DNA of 64,000 bases from Nitrincola sp048264025 (GTDB lineage Bacteria; Pseudomonadota; Gammaproteobacteria; Pseudomonadales; Balneatricaceae). Numbering within the stretch: position 1 is the stretch's first letter; the number at the start of each line of letters is the position of its first letter. The stretch is from the NCBI RefSeq assembly GCF_048264025.1, contig NZ_JBLXDN010000001.1, forward strand, positions 1 through 64,000, read 5' to 3'. Made by a program: the position numbers and the translations under genes. Below the pieces are notes generated by a model. That model was not told where the DNA came from. It was given only the letters and a program-made list of their open reading frames with translations, and searched no databases. Below, in pieces: positions 8,119-18,049 of the stretch.

Positions 8119-10847
8119 TGCGCCTCATCCCAATTCAGTCCGGCATCCGCTTCCACTAGCAAAGGCACTTTAAGGCTGACGGCCTGCTCCATCGCCTGGC
8201 GGATGTGGGTCATAAAATCTGCCACTTCAGCCTCAGCAACTTCGAACACCAGTTCATCGTGCACCTGCATGATCATTTTCGCATCAAACTGGCTCTGCTC
8301 CAGCCAGTTATCCACATCAAGCATCGCCTGCTTAATAATGTCCGCCGCCGTACCCTGCATCGGCGCATTGATCGCTGTACGCTCAGCCGCCTGACGACGC
8401 ATGCCATTCTTTGAATTGATTTCCGGCAAGTAGAGACGCCGCCCCAGCAGGGTCTCTACATAGCCCTTGTCATGCGCCAGCTCCCGCGTTTCATCCATGT
8501 AACGCTGCACGCCCGGATAGGTAGCGAAGTAGTGATCGATATACCGCTGAGCATCGTTGCGCCCCACCCCTAGCTGACGCGCCAGACCAAAGGCTGACAT
8601 GCCATAAATCAGCCCAAAGTTGATGGCTTTGGCGCTGCGACGCTGTTCGGCAGATACCTGATCCAGCTCGACACCAAAGACTTCAGCGGCGGTCGCCCGA
8701 TGGATATCTTCACCCTTGGCAAACGCTTGCAGCAAACCTTCATCACCGGACAGGTGAGCCATGATACGCAGCTCAATCTGGGAATAGTCAGCGGCCACAA
8801 TTCGATAGCCCTGAGGCGCAATAAACGCCTGGCGAATCCGCCGGCCTTCCTGGGTCCGAATCGGAATATTCTGGAGATTGGGGTCCGATGACGACAAGCG
8901 CCCAGTGGCAGTGACAGCCTGATGATAGGAGGTGTGAATGCGCCCGGTAGCCGGATTGATCATCAGCGGCAGCTTATCGGTATAGGTTGATTTCAGCTTG
9001 CTCAAACCACGATGCTCAATAATCACTTTAGGCAAGGGATAGTCCAGTGCTAGCTCCTGCAACACTTCTTCTGCCGTGGAAGGCGCACCCTTGGGGGTTT
9101 TTTTACGGACCGGAATCCCTTGCTTCTCAAACAAGATCACCTGAAGCTGTTTAGGTGATCCCAGGTTGAAGGGTTCACCGGCCAACTCAAACGCTTGCTG
9201 CTCCAACTCCTTGAGTCTAATCTCCAACTCTCGGCTCTGCTTGGATAACAGCGTGGCATCCACACGCGCACCATTGCGCTCGATCTTTGCCAGTACCGGG
9301 ATCAGCGGCACTTCCAATGTATTGAGTAATTCGGCAAGACGCCCTTCCTGCTGCAACTGTGCCGTCATCTGCTGATGCAGACGCAGGGTGATATCGGCAT
9401 CTTCGGCGGCATAGGGTGCGGCAATTTCAAGATCTACCTGATTAAAGGTAAGCTGGTTTTTACCCTTGCCAGCCACCTCTTCAAAACTTGTTGTTGTAAG
9501 CCCCAGATAACGGTCGGCCAGGCTATCCATATCATGACGTCCAGCTGTGGAGTTCAATACATAGGACTCCAGCATGGTGTCAGCCACAATACCCTGCAGT
9601 TTGATGCCATAGCGCGCCAGCACATTCATATCATATTTGATGTGTTGGCCAACCTTGGGTCGTTGCGGATCTTCCAGCAGGGGTTTGAAGCGCTCCAGTA
9701 CCTGGTTACGATCCAACTGGTCGGGTGCTCCCACATAGTCATGTGCCAGTGGCAGGTAAGCAGCCTCACCGGGTTGAACCGCAAAGGACAAGCCTACCAG
9801 TTCGGCTTCCATATAGTTCAGACTGGTGGTTTCAGTATCCAGTGCAAACAGTTCAGCCGTCTGCAAACGGGCTAACCAACTTTCAAGTTCGTCCCAACTC
9901 AGAATCACCTGATAATCAGTTTCCATTGCAGGCTGCTGAGGTACTACTGCGGCAACACTCTCTCCAGCTTCCAGCTCTTCGATCCAGCTGCGAAACTCAA
10001 ACTCACGAAAAAGCGCTATCAAGGCGGCGGTATCGGGCTTCGGGCAGGGAATATCTTCCAGTTTGATATGCAGCGGCACATCGGTCTTGATGGTCGCCAG
10101 CAAATAGGATAACTCCGCTTCCTTACGATGGGCTTCCAACTTCGCCGCCATACTTTTAGCACCGCGAAATGGCAGGTCAGCAATCTGATCCAGATTCTGG
10201 TAAAGCGCTTGAATACCGCCGATGCCCTGTAGCAGTACCAGTGCGGTTTTTTCACCCACCCCCGGCACGCCTGGAATGTTATCTACCTTGTCGCCCTGTA
10301 AGGCTAGAAGATCAATGACTAATTCAGGAGGAATACCAAATTTTTCTTTCACGCCAGCCACATCCATGCAGGTATCGGTCATGGTATTGATCAGGGTGAC
10401 GTACTCATTGACCAACTGCGCCATATCCTTATCGCCAGTCGAAATAATCACCGGGCGCTGCTTTTCTGTCGCTTCACGCGCCAGCGTACCAATCACATCA
10501 TCGGCTTCCACGCCCTCCTCAACCAGTAACTCTATCCCCATCGCCCGGACAATATTGTGTATCGGCTCTACCTGAACACGCAGATCATCTGGCATGGAGG
10601 GACGATGTGCTTTGTATTCGGCAAACAGCTCATCACGAAAGGTTTTACCCTTGGCATCAAAGATGACGGTGACCGGGCTGTGTGGGTATTGCTTCAACAA
10701 ACTACGCAGCATGGAGGTCACGACCCGAACGGCACCTGTCGGAAAACCATCCCGAGTACTCAGATTTGCCTGCTGCGAGGCAAAAAAAGCACGGTATAAA
10801 TAGGAGGAGCCGTCGACTAGAATAATAGGATGATGCTGTTCACTCAT
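8115..10847 (-). CDS. polA: DNA polymerase I
   Basis: Pol I removes primers and fills gaps in replication and repair. The 910-residue protein has all three activities: an N-terminal 5'-nuclease (about 1-300), a 3'-5' exonuclease with an intact DxE site (ALDTETT, about 342), and the polymerase domain with motif A (AADYSQIELR), the O helix (RRSAKAINFGLIYG) and motif C (MQVHDELVFE). It is convergent with engB, their ends overlapping by four bases, and divergent from the DUF2782 gene. Confidence 0.98.
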   Translation of the reverse strand: MSEQHHPIILVDGSSYLYRAFFASQQANLSTRDGFPTGAVRVVTSMLRSLLKQYPHSPVTVIFDAKGKTFRDELFAEYKAHRPSMPDDLRVQVEPIHNIVRAMGIELLVEEGVEADDVIGTLAREATEKQRPVIISTGDKDMAQLVNEYVTLINTMTDTCMDVAGVKEKFGIPPELVIDLLALQGDKVDNIPGVPGVGEKTALVLLQGIGGIQALYQNLDQIADLPFRGAKSMAAKLEAHRKEAELSYLLATIKTDVPLHIKLEDIPCPKPDTAALIALFREFEFRSWIEELEAGESVAAVVPQQPAMETDYQVILSWDELESWLARLQTAELFALDTETTSLNYMEAELVGLSFAVQPGEAAYLPLAHDYVGAPDQLDRNQVLERFKPLLEDPQRPKVGQHIKYDMNVLARYGIKLQGIVADTMLESYVLNSTAGRHDMDSLADRYLGLTTTSFEEVAGKGKNQLTFNQVDLEIAAPYAAEDADITLRLHQQMTAQLQQEGRLAELLNTLEVPLIPVLAKIERNGARVDATLLSKQSRELEIRLKELEQQAFELAGEPFNLGSPKQLQVILFEKQGIPVRKKTPKGAPSTAEEVLQELALDYPLPKVIIEHRGLSKLKSTYTDKLPLMINPATGRIHTSYHQAVTATGRLSSSDPNLQNIPIRTQEGRRIRQAFIAPQGYRIVAADYSQIELRIMAHLSGDEGLLQAFAKGEDIHRATAAEVFGVELDQVSAEQRRSAKAINFGLIYGMSAFGLARQLGVGRNDAQRYIDHYFATYPGVQRYMDETRELAHDKGYVETLLGRRLYLPEINSKNGMRRQAAERTAINAPMQGTAADIIKQAMLDVDNWLEQSQFDAKMIMQVHDELVFEVAEAEVADFMTHIRQAMEQAVSLKVPLLVEADAGLNWDEAH

Positions 10848-10935
10848 GAATTTTTCCGTTTTGCTGGTTGCCGTGATTAGTGTCAGGGTTCACAATCATA
10901 GCAAATTAAATCACTCAACTTATGAGAAAAGCGCC

Positions 10936-11217
10936 ATGCTTAAAAAACTCTTACTCATCGCCCTGCTCAGCGGCCTGCCATTAGGCATGGTCCATGCGCA
11001 GGAAGACCTGCTCAATCCTGAGCCGGAAATCACCATTACCCATGATGGCGAAGCCACTTACTATGAGTATCGCGTCGGCGGCATACTTAAAGAAATCAAG
11101 GTTATACCTGTTATTGGCGAACCTTACTACCTGGTACCTAAAGGTGAATCCGGCGAATTGATACGCGCAGGGGAACCCACGGTTCTGACCCCTAAATGGA
11201 TTCTGTTTAGCTGGTAG
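10936..11217 (+). CDS. DUF2782 family exported protein
   Basis: A 93-residue protein with a clear signal peptide (MLKKLLLIALLSGLPLGMVHA) and a short conserved region (PEITITHDGEATYYEYRV ... IKVIPVIGEPYYLVP) typical of DUF2782 proteins located between polA and thrB in pseudomonads. The open frame begins at 10846, but the extra N-terminus runs through the intergenic region; the ATG at 10936 starts exactly at the signal peptide. Function is unknown. It lies 11 bases before thrB and is probably cotranscribed. Confidence 0.88.
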   Translation: MLKKLLLIALLSGLPLGMVHAQEDLLNPEPEITITHDGEATYYEYRVGGILKEIKVIPVIGEPYYLVPKGESGELIRAGEPTVLTPKWILFSW

Positions 11218-11228
11218 GAAGCATTTTT

Positions 11229-12203
11229 GTGGCTGTTTATACCCCTATTACCTCTGCGGAGCTCAGCCAGTTGCTGGCTGATTTTGATCTAGGCACTCTC
11301 AGCCATTTTGATGGTATTGAGGGCGGCATAGAAAACACCAACTACTTCGTGACCCTGTTGCTCCATGGTCAAAAAAAGGAGTATGTACTTACTATCTTTG
11401 AGGAACTTGCCTCCGAAGAAATGCCGTTTTTCGTCGAGTTGGGGCACTGGCTGGCTGAACGCAACATTCCGGTACCCTATGCTATACGAGACAAAAACGG
11501 CATTGCCCTGAAGCAACTCAAAGGTAAACCCGCCTTTCTGCAGCCTCGTTTTTACGGCGCTGATATTCCGGCGGCACAATTACGCCCGCATCACTGCTTC
11601 CAGATAGGCGAAGCACTGGCACGCTTTCATAAGGCTGGCAGTGATTTTTATCTGAAACGCCAAGCACATCGGGGTGTTTTCTGGTGGCGCCGTGAAACAC
11701 AAGCCATCGCCCACCTGCTGAGCCCTGAAGATGCTGATCTCTTGAAGCAAGAGGTTGTGGCCTTTGACAAACTGCGCGATGCCAATTGGGATTTGCCAAC
11801 CGGTGTCATTCATGGTGATTTGTTTCATGACAACGCCCTGTTTCTGGATGACAAACTGGAAGCAATACTCGACATGTACAATGCCGCCACAGCCTATCAG
11901 CTCTATGATCTGGCCATCGTTGCCAACGACTGGTGCAGCCGCCCGGATTGCAGCATCGATACAGAGCGCGAAACGGCCCTACTGGAAGGCTATGCTCAGA
12001 TTCGCAACTTCACAGCAGATGAAGCCCGTGCCTGGCCCATTCTGACACGCACCGCCGCCATGCGCTTCTGGCTTTCACGCTTGATTCCCTGGTTAGGCAT
12101 TGCCCAGGCTTCACGCCAGGGGGGCGATATGAAATTGAAAGATCCGCAGCAGTACAAAAACATACTGTTATCACGCCTGAGCACCCCGGCAAAACTAGGT
12201 TAA
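11229..12203 (+). CDS. thrB: Homoserine kinase (ThrB, APH-fold type)
   Basis: This form of homoserine kinase phosphorylates homoserine in threonine biosynthesis and belongs to the aminoglycoside-phosphotransferase fold, not the GHMP family. The 324-residue protein has IENTNYFV near the N-terminus, the catalytic GVIHGDLFHDNALF (about residues 192-205) and the metal-site DMYNAA segment. The start is GTG at 11229 with AGGAAG at good spacing. The place after DUF2782 and before uvrD is the pseudomonad arrangement. Confidence 0.94.
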   Translation: MAVYTPITSAELSQLLADFDLGTLSHFDGIEGGIENTNYFVTLLLHGQKKEYVLTIFEELASEEMPFFVELGHWLAERNIPVPYAIRDKNGIALKQLKGKPAFLQPRFYGADIPAAQLRPHHCFQIGEALARFHKAGSDFYLKRQAHRGVFWWRRETQAIAHLLSPEDADLLKQEVVAFDKLRDANWDLPTGVIHGDLFHDNALFLDDKLEAILDMYNAATAYQLYDLAIVANDWCSRPDCSIDTERETALLEGYAQIRNFTADEARAWPILTRTAAMRFWLSRLIPWLGIAQASRQGGDMKLKDPQQYKNILLSRLSTPAKLG

Positions 12204-12229
12204 ACCCGATACTAGCTTAAAGAGAACTG

Positions 12230-14443
12230 ATGGACGTTACCCACATTATTGACTCACTCAACGATGCCCAGCGTAGTGCAGTCACCGCGCCGGTGCAAAA
12301 CCTGCTGATACTGGCCGGTGCCGGGTCCGGTAAAACACGTGTGCTGGTGCATCGTATTGCCTGGCTGATTGAGACCGAAGGCCTATCACCCTACTCGATC
12401 CTGGCTGTCACCTTCACCAACAAGGCCGCTCGTGAAATGCGAGGCCGTATCGAACAGTTGCTGGGGATCAATACCCAAGGCATGTGGGTGGGCACGTTTC
12501 ACGGGCTGGCACATCGCCTGTTGCGGGCACACTGGAAGGATGCCGGCCTGCAGGATAACTTCCAAATCATGGACAGTGATGATCAGTTACGTCTGATTAA
12601 GCGGCTGTGCAAGGAACTGAACCTAGATGACAGTCGTTGGCCGCCACGGCAGATGCAGTGGTTTATCAATGCCCAGAAGGATGAGGGCTTGCGCAGTCGG
12701 CACCTTGAGCGTACTGGCGATCCCTACCAACGCACCATGATTGATCTCTACCAGTCCTATGAAGAAGCCTGTGATCGCGGCGGCATGATCGACTTTGGTG
12801 AACTGCTACTGCGCTCACTGGAACTGCTGCGTGATCGTGCTCCGGCCTTACTGAAACACTACCGCGAGAGATTCCGTTATGTCCTGGTGGATGAGTTTCA
12901 AGATACCAATGCCATCCAGTACGCCTGGCTAAGGCTGTTATGTCAGGGTGAACAAAAGCTCATGGCGGTGGGCGACGACGACCAGTCAATTTATGGCTGG
13001 CGTGGCGCACGGATTGAAAATATCCAAACCTTGAGTGACCACTTTCCTGGTACAGACACCATTCGCCTGGAACAAAACTACCGCTCGACTCAAGCCATCC
13101 TGAAAACCGCCAATGCGGTGATTCAGAACAATGCCGACCGGCTGGGTAAGCAGCTTTGGACCGAAGGCAGCGAAGGAGAGCCGGTCTCTTTGTATAGCGC
13201 TTTCAATGAACAGGATGAAGCGCGTTTCATTGTTGATCAAATCAGCAAATGGACAGAACACGGCAACCGCCGAGACGAATGCGCTATTTTATATCGCTCC
13301 AACGCTCAATCCCGAGTGATGGAGGAAGCCCTGATCCGCTCGGGGGTACCTTACCGCATCTATGGTGGGCAGCGCTTTTATGACCGGTTGGAAATCAAGA
13401 ACGCCCTTGCCTACCTGCGCCTGATCGCCAACCGGGACGACGACACGGCCATGGAACGGGTGATCAATGTGCCCACACGTGGCATAGGTACACGCACCAT
13501 AGAGCTGGTGCGTGAGCGTGCGCGTCAGGAAGGCATCTCTATGTGGCGAGCCGCCAATGAAATTATCGAAATGAAGCAGTTACCCGCCAGGGCAGGGAAT
13601 GCGCTGCAAGGATTTCTGGATCTCGTTAATCAAATCAATACTGAAACGCACACCCTGAGCCTGCATGAGCAAACAGACCTGGTGATCAAGGCGGCTGGAT
13701 TAATCGAACATCATGAAAAAGAAAAGGGTGAAAAAGGTCAGTCACGCATAGAAAACCTGGATGAGCTGGTCACCGCCACCCGGCAGTTTGCCAGCCAATG
13801 GGAGCGTGACAATCAGGATGAAAATATCACCCTGCTGGCAGCATTTCTCGATCAGGCCGCACTGGATGCTGGCGAAGCCCAGGCAGACAGCCATGCCGAC
13901 AGCGTACAACTCATGACCCTGCACTCAGCCAAAGGACTGGAGTTTCCGCTGGTGTTTCTGACCGGGATGGAAGAAGGCCTGTTCCCGCACAGCATGTCGG
14001 CTGAAGAACCAGGACGTATGGAGGAAGAACGCCGTCTCTGTTACGTCGGCATCACCCGTGCCATGCAGAAGCTCTACCTGACCCTGGCAGAATCCAGACG
14101 CTTGCACGGTCAGGAAAAGATCAACCGTCCATCGCGTTTTATCCGCGAGATACCCGATGAGCTGATTGAAGAAGTCCGCCTTAACTCCAGCGTCAGACGC
14201 CCTTACTCCAGTGGAAGATCCGACCAGCAGAGCGGCCTGTTCAGCAAGCACAGCAGTTTTTCCGGCAGTGAAATCAGTGGCACACAACTTAGCCTGGGTC
14301 AGCGGGTACTGCACCCGAAATTTGGTGAAGGCCTGGTGGTCAACTTCGAAGGCTCCGGGCCCAAAGCCCGTGTCCAGGTGAATTTTGACGACGAAGGCAG
14401 TAAGTGGCTGGTTGTCGGCTTTGCCAAGCTGGAGACGCTCTAA
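12230..14443 (+). CDS. uvrD: DNA helicase II (UvrD)
   Basis: UvrD is the 3'-5' SF1 helicase of nucleotide excision and mismatch repair. The 737 residues contain the Walker A loop AGAGSGKTRVL, the DEFQDTNAIQ Walker B, GDDDQSIYGWRGA (motif III), QNYRS (IV), HSAKGLEF (V) and VGITRAMQ (VI). The C-terminal end (about 665-737) is the small Tudor-like domain with HPKFGEGLV, which binds RNA polymerase in homologues. Its TAA overlaps the ATG of the next gene by one base. Confidence 0.97.
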   Translation: MDVTHIIDSLNDAQRSAVTAPVQNLLILAGAGSGKTRVLVHRIAWLIETEGLSPYSILAVTFTNKAAREMRGRIEQLLGINTQGMWVGTFHGLAHRLLRAHWKDAGLQDNFQIMDSDDQLRLIKRLCKELNLDDSRWPPRQMQWFINAQKDEGLRSRHLERTGDPYQRTMIDLYQSYEEACDRGGMIDFGELLLRSLELLRDRAPALLKHYRERFRYVLVDEFQDTNAIQYAWLRLLCQGEQKLMAVGDDDQSIYGWRGARIENIQTLSDHFPGTDTIRLEQNYRSTQAILKTANAVIQNNADRLGKQLWTEGSEGEPVSLYSAFNEQDEARFIVDQISKWTEHGNRRDECAILYRSNAQSRVMEEALIRSGVPYRIYGGQRFYDRLEIKNALAYLRLIANRDDDTAMERVINVPTRGIGTRTIELVRERARQEGISMWRAANEIIEMKQLPARAGNALQGFLDLVNQINTETHTLSLHEQTDLVIKAAGLIEHHEKEKGEKGQSRIENLDELVTATRQFASQWERDNQDENITLLAAFLDQAALDAGEAQADSHADSVQLMTLHSAKGLEFPLVFLTGMEEGLFPHSMSAEEPGRMEEERRLCYVGITRAMQKLYLTLAESRRLHGQEKINRPSRFIREIPDELIEEVRLNSSVRRPYSSGRSDQQSGLFSKHSSFSGSEISGTQLSLGQRVLHPKFGEGLVVNFEGSGPKARVQVNFDDEGSKWLVVGFAKLETL

Positions 14444-15192
14444 TGGAGTGGCTGCTGCCCGAGCAACTCAGTTCGCTGCATTCCCTATTGCTCATTCTTG
14501 CCGCTGGGACGACATCAGCCGTTACCGCCTGCATGGGTATCGGTGGCGGTGTATTACTCTTAGCAATCATGGCCGTCATTATGCCAGCCGCCGCCGTTAT
14601 CCCAGTGCATGGCATGGTCCAGCTGGGATCCAACCTCAACCGGGTGATCATGACCCTGCACCATGTTGACTGGCGGTTATTGGCCGCCTTTGCGCCCGGT
14701 GCACTGCTGGGTGCCTGGCTGGCCAGTCTGTTTCTGGTACAGCTGCCGACCAGTACTCTACAGCTGACCATTGCGGGCTTTATCCTGTTTCTCTGCTGGG
14801 GTCCCAAGATTCCCCCCATGGCTTTGGGTCGTGCTGGCACCTTCGTGGCAGCGAGTATCACCACTTTTATCAGCATGTTTGCTGGCGCTACCGGCCCGCT
14901 GGTGGCCGCCTTCGTCAAGCAACAGCATGGCGGTGACCGCTTTCGGACCGTTGCTAACTTTGCCGCCTGCATGAGCCTGCAGCACCTGCCCAAGGCCGCT
15001 GTGTTCGGCGCTGCCGGGTTTGTCTTCAAAGATTGGCTTGGATTAATGCTGCTGATGATCCTCAGTGGTGCTCTAGGTACCTGGATGGGTCTGCACCTGC
15101 TACGCCGCATAAGCAATCAACATTTCACTTTTATATTCAACTGGTTACTGACACTCCTGGCGATCCAGTTGATTTGGCAAGCGTTATTCTGA
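14443..15192 (+). CDS. TauE/SafE family membrane permease
   Basis: A 249-residue protein made of about eight hydrophobic segments with the repeated layout of the TauE/SafE family, which includes exporters of sulfite, sulfoacetate and other organosulfur anions; the N-terminal half has the family-typical GIGGGVLLLAIM stretch. The substrate cannot be told. The frame is open from 14404, but the ATG at 14443 overlaps the uvrD stop by one base and begins just before the first membrane helix, so translation coupled to uvrD is likely. Confidence 0.85.
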   Translation: MEWLLPEQLSSLHSLLLILAAGTTSAVTACMGIGGGVLLLAIMAVIMPAAAVIPVHGMVQLGSNLNRVIMTLHHVDWRLLAAFAPGALLGAWLASLFLVQLPTSTLQLTIAGFILFLCWGPKIPPMALGRAGTFVAASITTFISMFAGATGPLVAAFVKQQHGGDRFRTVANFAACMSLQHLPKAAVFGAAGFVFKDWLGLMLLMILSGALGTWMGLHLLRRISNQHFTFIFNWLLTLLAIQLIWQALF

Positions 15193-15324
15193 TCAAACAC
15201 AAAACTAAATCATTTGCATTTACATAAAAGCATCGATAAGCTTTGACGCCTTAATACAACTCACCAGCCAGCCCCTACGCCAGCCCGTGACTGACTTGAT
15301 CTCTAATGATGAAGGAGTTGAAGG

Positions 15325-16521
15325 ATGCGTTTTCAGGGCCAAGCCGCTGCTGTAAGAACCGCTGAACCAATCAAAACACTTGCCACCCGTCTGGGAATAC
15401 TGGCACTCATGGTCTGCTTGCTGATGGGTTGCAACCCCTCGACGGATGCACCAGCGGAAGAAGCGCAAGCACAACCGGCTGCAGAAGTTGCAGAGGCTTC
15501 AGAGATTGACGAGGCTACTCAAGATCTCGCTGACAGTGATGCGGCTGAACCATCATCCACACCCATGCAAGTGATCGTTTACAGCTACCGACCCGAACCG
15601 GTTATACGCCCACTGCTGGATGCTTTCAGTGAAGAAACTGGAATAGAAACACAGCTGAAAATTTACCCAGGCGATAGTCTGTTATCCCAGTACCATCAGG
15701 ACCCAGACAGCATAGCAGCAGATTTACTGGTGCTGGTCGATGCCATGAGATTCCAAATCTTAGCCGATGCCAATCATCTCAGACCCTTGCCACAAGCGGC
15801 GCTGGATTATATTCCCGATGGCTTCAAAGCCCGAGATGACTTATGGCTGGGATTGGGTGTCAGAGCACGCGCCGCGCTCTGGAAAGACTCTCAGTATGCG
15901 CCTGCCGGACCTGCAGATCTGATACAGCTGGCCGAACACGCACGTGTCTGTGTTCGTGAAGGCATGCACATCTACAACCGCAGCTTCCTCAGTTGGTTAA
16001 TAGCAACTGAAGGTGAGGCCATGGCTCAGGATTGGGCCGCGGCCGTATATCCCCAGCGGCAGCCTGTCAACGGCGGAGATAGAGCACAAATTGCCGCCCT
16101 CCTGGATGACAGCTGTGATGTCGCACTGGTGAATCATTACTATCTTGCCATGTTGGCGCAGCAAGATACGGATACCGATCTGTTGAATACCCTGACATTT
16201 GGCTGGCAGGACCCCAACACACCAGTACAAACCAATATCTCCGGTATTGCCGTGACACGACAGGGTGCCAATGCGGAAGCCGCCGATCAGTTGGCAGCAT
16301 GGTTGAGTCGTCCGGAAAATGCACAAAGCTACGCTGCCAGTGTATTCGAGCTACCGGTCAACTGGCAGCAGCAACCTGAGGCTGTGGCCCCTCATGTTGC
16401 CGCATTCAGTCAGTTGCAGCCATCAACCGTGTTTCCCGCTGACTTTGCAGATCAGTGGCTCCCTGCTAGCGAGTTGCTGCAGGCGGTAGTAAACACGGCG
16501 GATGCCCAGACGACGCCATGA
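15325..16521 (+). CDS. FbpA/FutA-like iron-type substrate-binding lipoprotein
   Basis: The 398-residue protein has an N-terminal hydrophobic segment ending in the lipobox LLMGC (Cys 36), an Ala/Glu-rich acidic linker of about 45 residues, then a periplasmic-binding fold starting at IVYSYRPEPVI. The NHYYLAML segment (Tyr 272-273) is the paired-tyrosine iron-binding motif of FbpA-type ferric-binding proteins. AAGGAG precedes the ATG at seven bases. No permease or ATPase gene accompanies it; instead its TGA overlaps the sigma-factor ATG (ATGA), placing it first in an ECF-FecR transcription unit. It may capture iron for an unlinked transporter or act in sensing; both are inference. Confidence 0.8.
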   Translation: MRFQGQAAAVRTAEPIKTLATRLGILALMVCLLMGCNPSTDAPAEEAQAQPAAEVAEASEIDEATQDLADSDAAEPSSTPMQVIVYSYRPEPVIRPLLDAFSEETGIETQLKIYPGDSLLSQYHQDPDSIAADLLVLVDAMRFQILADANHLRPLPQAALDYIPDGFKARDDLWLGLGVRARAALWKDSQYAPAGPADLIQLAEHARVCVREGMHIYNRSFLSWLIATEGEAMAQDWAAAVYPQRQPVNGGDRAQIAALLDDSCDVALVNHYYLAMLAQQDTDTDLLNTLTFGWQDPNTPVQTNISGIAVTRQGANAEAADQLAAWLSRPENAQSYAASVFELPVNWQQQPEAVAPHVAAFSQLQPSTVFPADFADQWLPASELLQAVVNTADAQTTP

Positions 16522-17030
16522 TGCTCAAGGAACCTCAGGCACGCGATGCCTTGGGCCTACTCTACAGCCAGAACCGGCAATGGTTGCTGGGCTGGCTGTT
16601 CAAGCGCCTGGGCTGCAGTCAAAGGGCTTCTGACCTATTGCAGGACACCTTTGTACGCCTGCTGAAACGTGATGAGTGGATACAGGCTCAGGAACCTAGA
16701 GCCTACCTGATGACCGTTGCCAAACGGGTACTGCTCGACCACTGGCGACGTGAACGCATTGAACAAGCGTATCTGGAAGCCTTACAACAACTGCCAGAAG
16801 CCGAAGCGCCATCACCTGAGACGCAACATCAATTGCTGGAACTACTGGTGGAAATAGACCGACGCTTAGATGGCCTACCCGCCCTGACACGCCAGGCTTT
16901 TTTGTATGCCCAGTTGGATGGCATGACCTATAACGAAATAGCCCTGACACTGAACATGTCAGTCAGCAGTGTCAAGCGTCACTTGATTCGCGCCACTAGC
17001 CGCTGCTATTTTCCTGATCTGACAGGCTGA
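16518..17030 (+). CDS. FecI-type ECF RNA polymerase sigma factor
   Basis: A 170-residue sigma factor of the iron-starvation ECF class: region 2 (about 12-80, RASDLLQDTFVRLL and AYLMTVAKRVLLDHWRR) and region 4 (about 105-165, with ALTLNMSVSSVKRHL as the DNA-recognition helix). It should direct transcription of the receptor gene at 18625 once released by its FecR partner, encoded seven bases downstream. It overlaps the FbpA-like gene by four bases. Confidence 0.92.
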   Translation: MMLKEPQARDALGLLYSQNRQWLLGWLFKRLGCSQRASDLLQDTFVRLLKRDEWIQAQEPRAYLMTVAKRVLLDHWRRERIEQAYLEALQQLPEAEAPSPETQHQLLELLVEIDRRLDGLPALTRQAFLYAQLDGMTYNEIALTLNMSVSSVKRHLIRATSRCYFPDLTG

Positions 17031-17037
17031 TCATAAA

Positions 17038-18006
17038 ATGAACTCTCCACCACAAACGCTTCCAGAAAGTGTTGCTCGTGATGCAGTTGAGCTACTGCTA
17101 GACTGGCAAATGCAGGCGGAGCCCGACAGTTGGGAGCGCATTCGTCGCTGGCGTGCAGCACATCCCGATCATGAACGTGCCTGGCAACAGATTGAAATCA
17201 CTCAGCAGCAGCTGTCTGTCCTGTCACCTGCAACAGCCAAGCTGGCTCGTAACACCCTAAGCCCTGGTCGACAAAGCCGTCGACGTTCCCTGAAGGTCAT
17301 GGCATTGCTTTGCATGGGCGCAGGCAGCGGCTGGTTGGTCAGTCGTCAGCCAGGGATCACACTTGGTCAGGATCAACACTTCACGGGTACCGGAGAGCAG
17401 CTTGAACTGCAATTGCCCGGTGGCAGCCGAGTAGAGCTCAACAGCCGCACGGCCATTCGATTAAGCTACAATCAACACAGCACCCAGATACACTTGCTGC
17501 AGGGTGAAATTTTCATTCAGACCGCCGCACCCCCTGCAGAGCTCCCTCGCTCTATGCTAATCACCACACAGCAGGGCGTTCTGACACCGGTGGGAACCGC
17601 TTTTAATGTGCGTCAGCTGCACGAAACCACCCAGGTGGCAGTACTCGCAGGCCAAGTACGGCTGATCCAGGGGCCGGTGCAGAAACCTCACCTGATTCCT
17701 ACTGGCGAAACACTGCTTTTCTCCAACACGGCGTTAGTCTCACAAAGCCAGGTAACAGCTGCAGACACCGCCTGGAGACAGGGCATGCTGATTGCAGACA
17801 GCATGCCTTTAAGGCAGTTTGTTCAACAACTGGAGCGTTATCATCGCGGCGTCATCCGACTCGATCCTGCACTGGATACCCTCCGCGTCTCTGGCAGCTA
17901 CCCGATTCAGGATACCCACCGAGTATTGGAAAGCCTCAGCCACAGCCTGCCCATCATTCTGGAACAGCGCTCACGCTACTGGATCTCACTACGCCCTGAC
18001 AGCTAG
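17038..18006 (+). CDS. FecR-type anti-sigma / signal transducer
   Basis: FecR proteins span the inner membrane, hold the cognate sigma factor inside and read the receptor's signalling domain outside. The 322 residues have an N-terminal DUF4880-type sigma-binding region (RWRAAHPDHERAW), an SRRR arginine cluster then a membrane helix at about 88-105, a FecR periplasmic domain (GSRVELNSRTAIRLSY) and a C-terminal STN-like module (SGSYPIQDTHRVLESL). E. coli FecR is reported to use the Tat route, and the arginines here are compatible. Pairs with the preceding sigma gene. Confidence 0.9.
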   Translation: MNSPPQTLPESVARDAVELLLDWQMQAEPDSWERIRRWRAAHPDHERAWQQIEITQQQLSVLSPATAKLARNTLSPGRQSRRRSLKVMALLCMGAGSGWLVSRQPGITLGQDQHFTGTGEQLELQLPGGSRVELNSRTAIRLSYNQHSTQIHLLQGEIFIQTAAPPAELPRSMLITTQQGVLTPVGTAFNVRQLHETTQVAVLAGQVRLIQGPVQKPHLIPTGETLLFSNTALVSQSQVTAADTAWRQGMLIADSMPLRQFVQQLERYHRGVIRLDPALDTLRVSGSYPIQDTHRVLESLSHSLPIILEQRSRYWISLRPDS

Positions 18007-18049
18007 TGAAAAATTGCGCTTGTACTGTGGGCTCGTAACTTTCTTTCGG

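Noticed and set aside
9375..9875. 166-residue open frame on the plus strand inside polA
   Set aside because: Antisense to conserved exonuclease coding sequence; no independent support.
14340..15116. 258-residue open frame on the minus strand over the TauE/SafE gene
   Set aside because: Antisense shadow: low-complexity Arg/Ala/Ser/Pro composition with no recognisable motif, while the plus-strand frame is a clear membrane protein.
15210..15240. Possible Fur box before the FbpA-like lipoprotein gene
   Set aside because: A/T-rich but the best alignment matches only about half of the Fur consensus positions.
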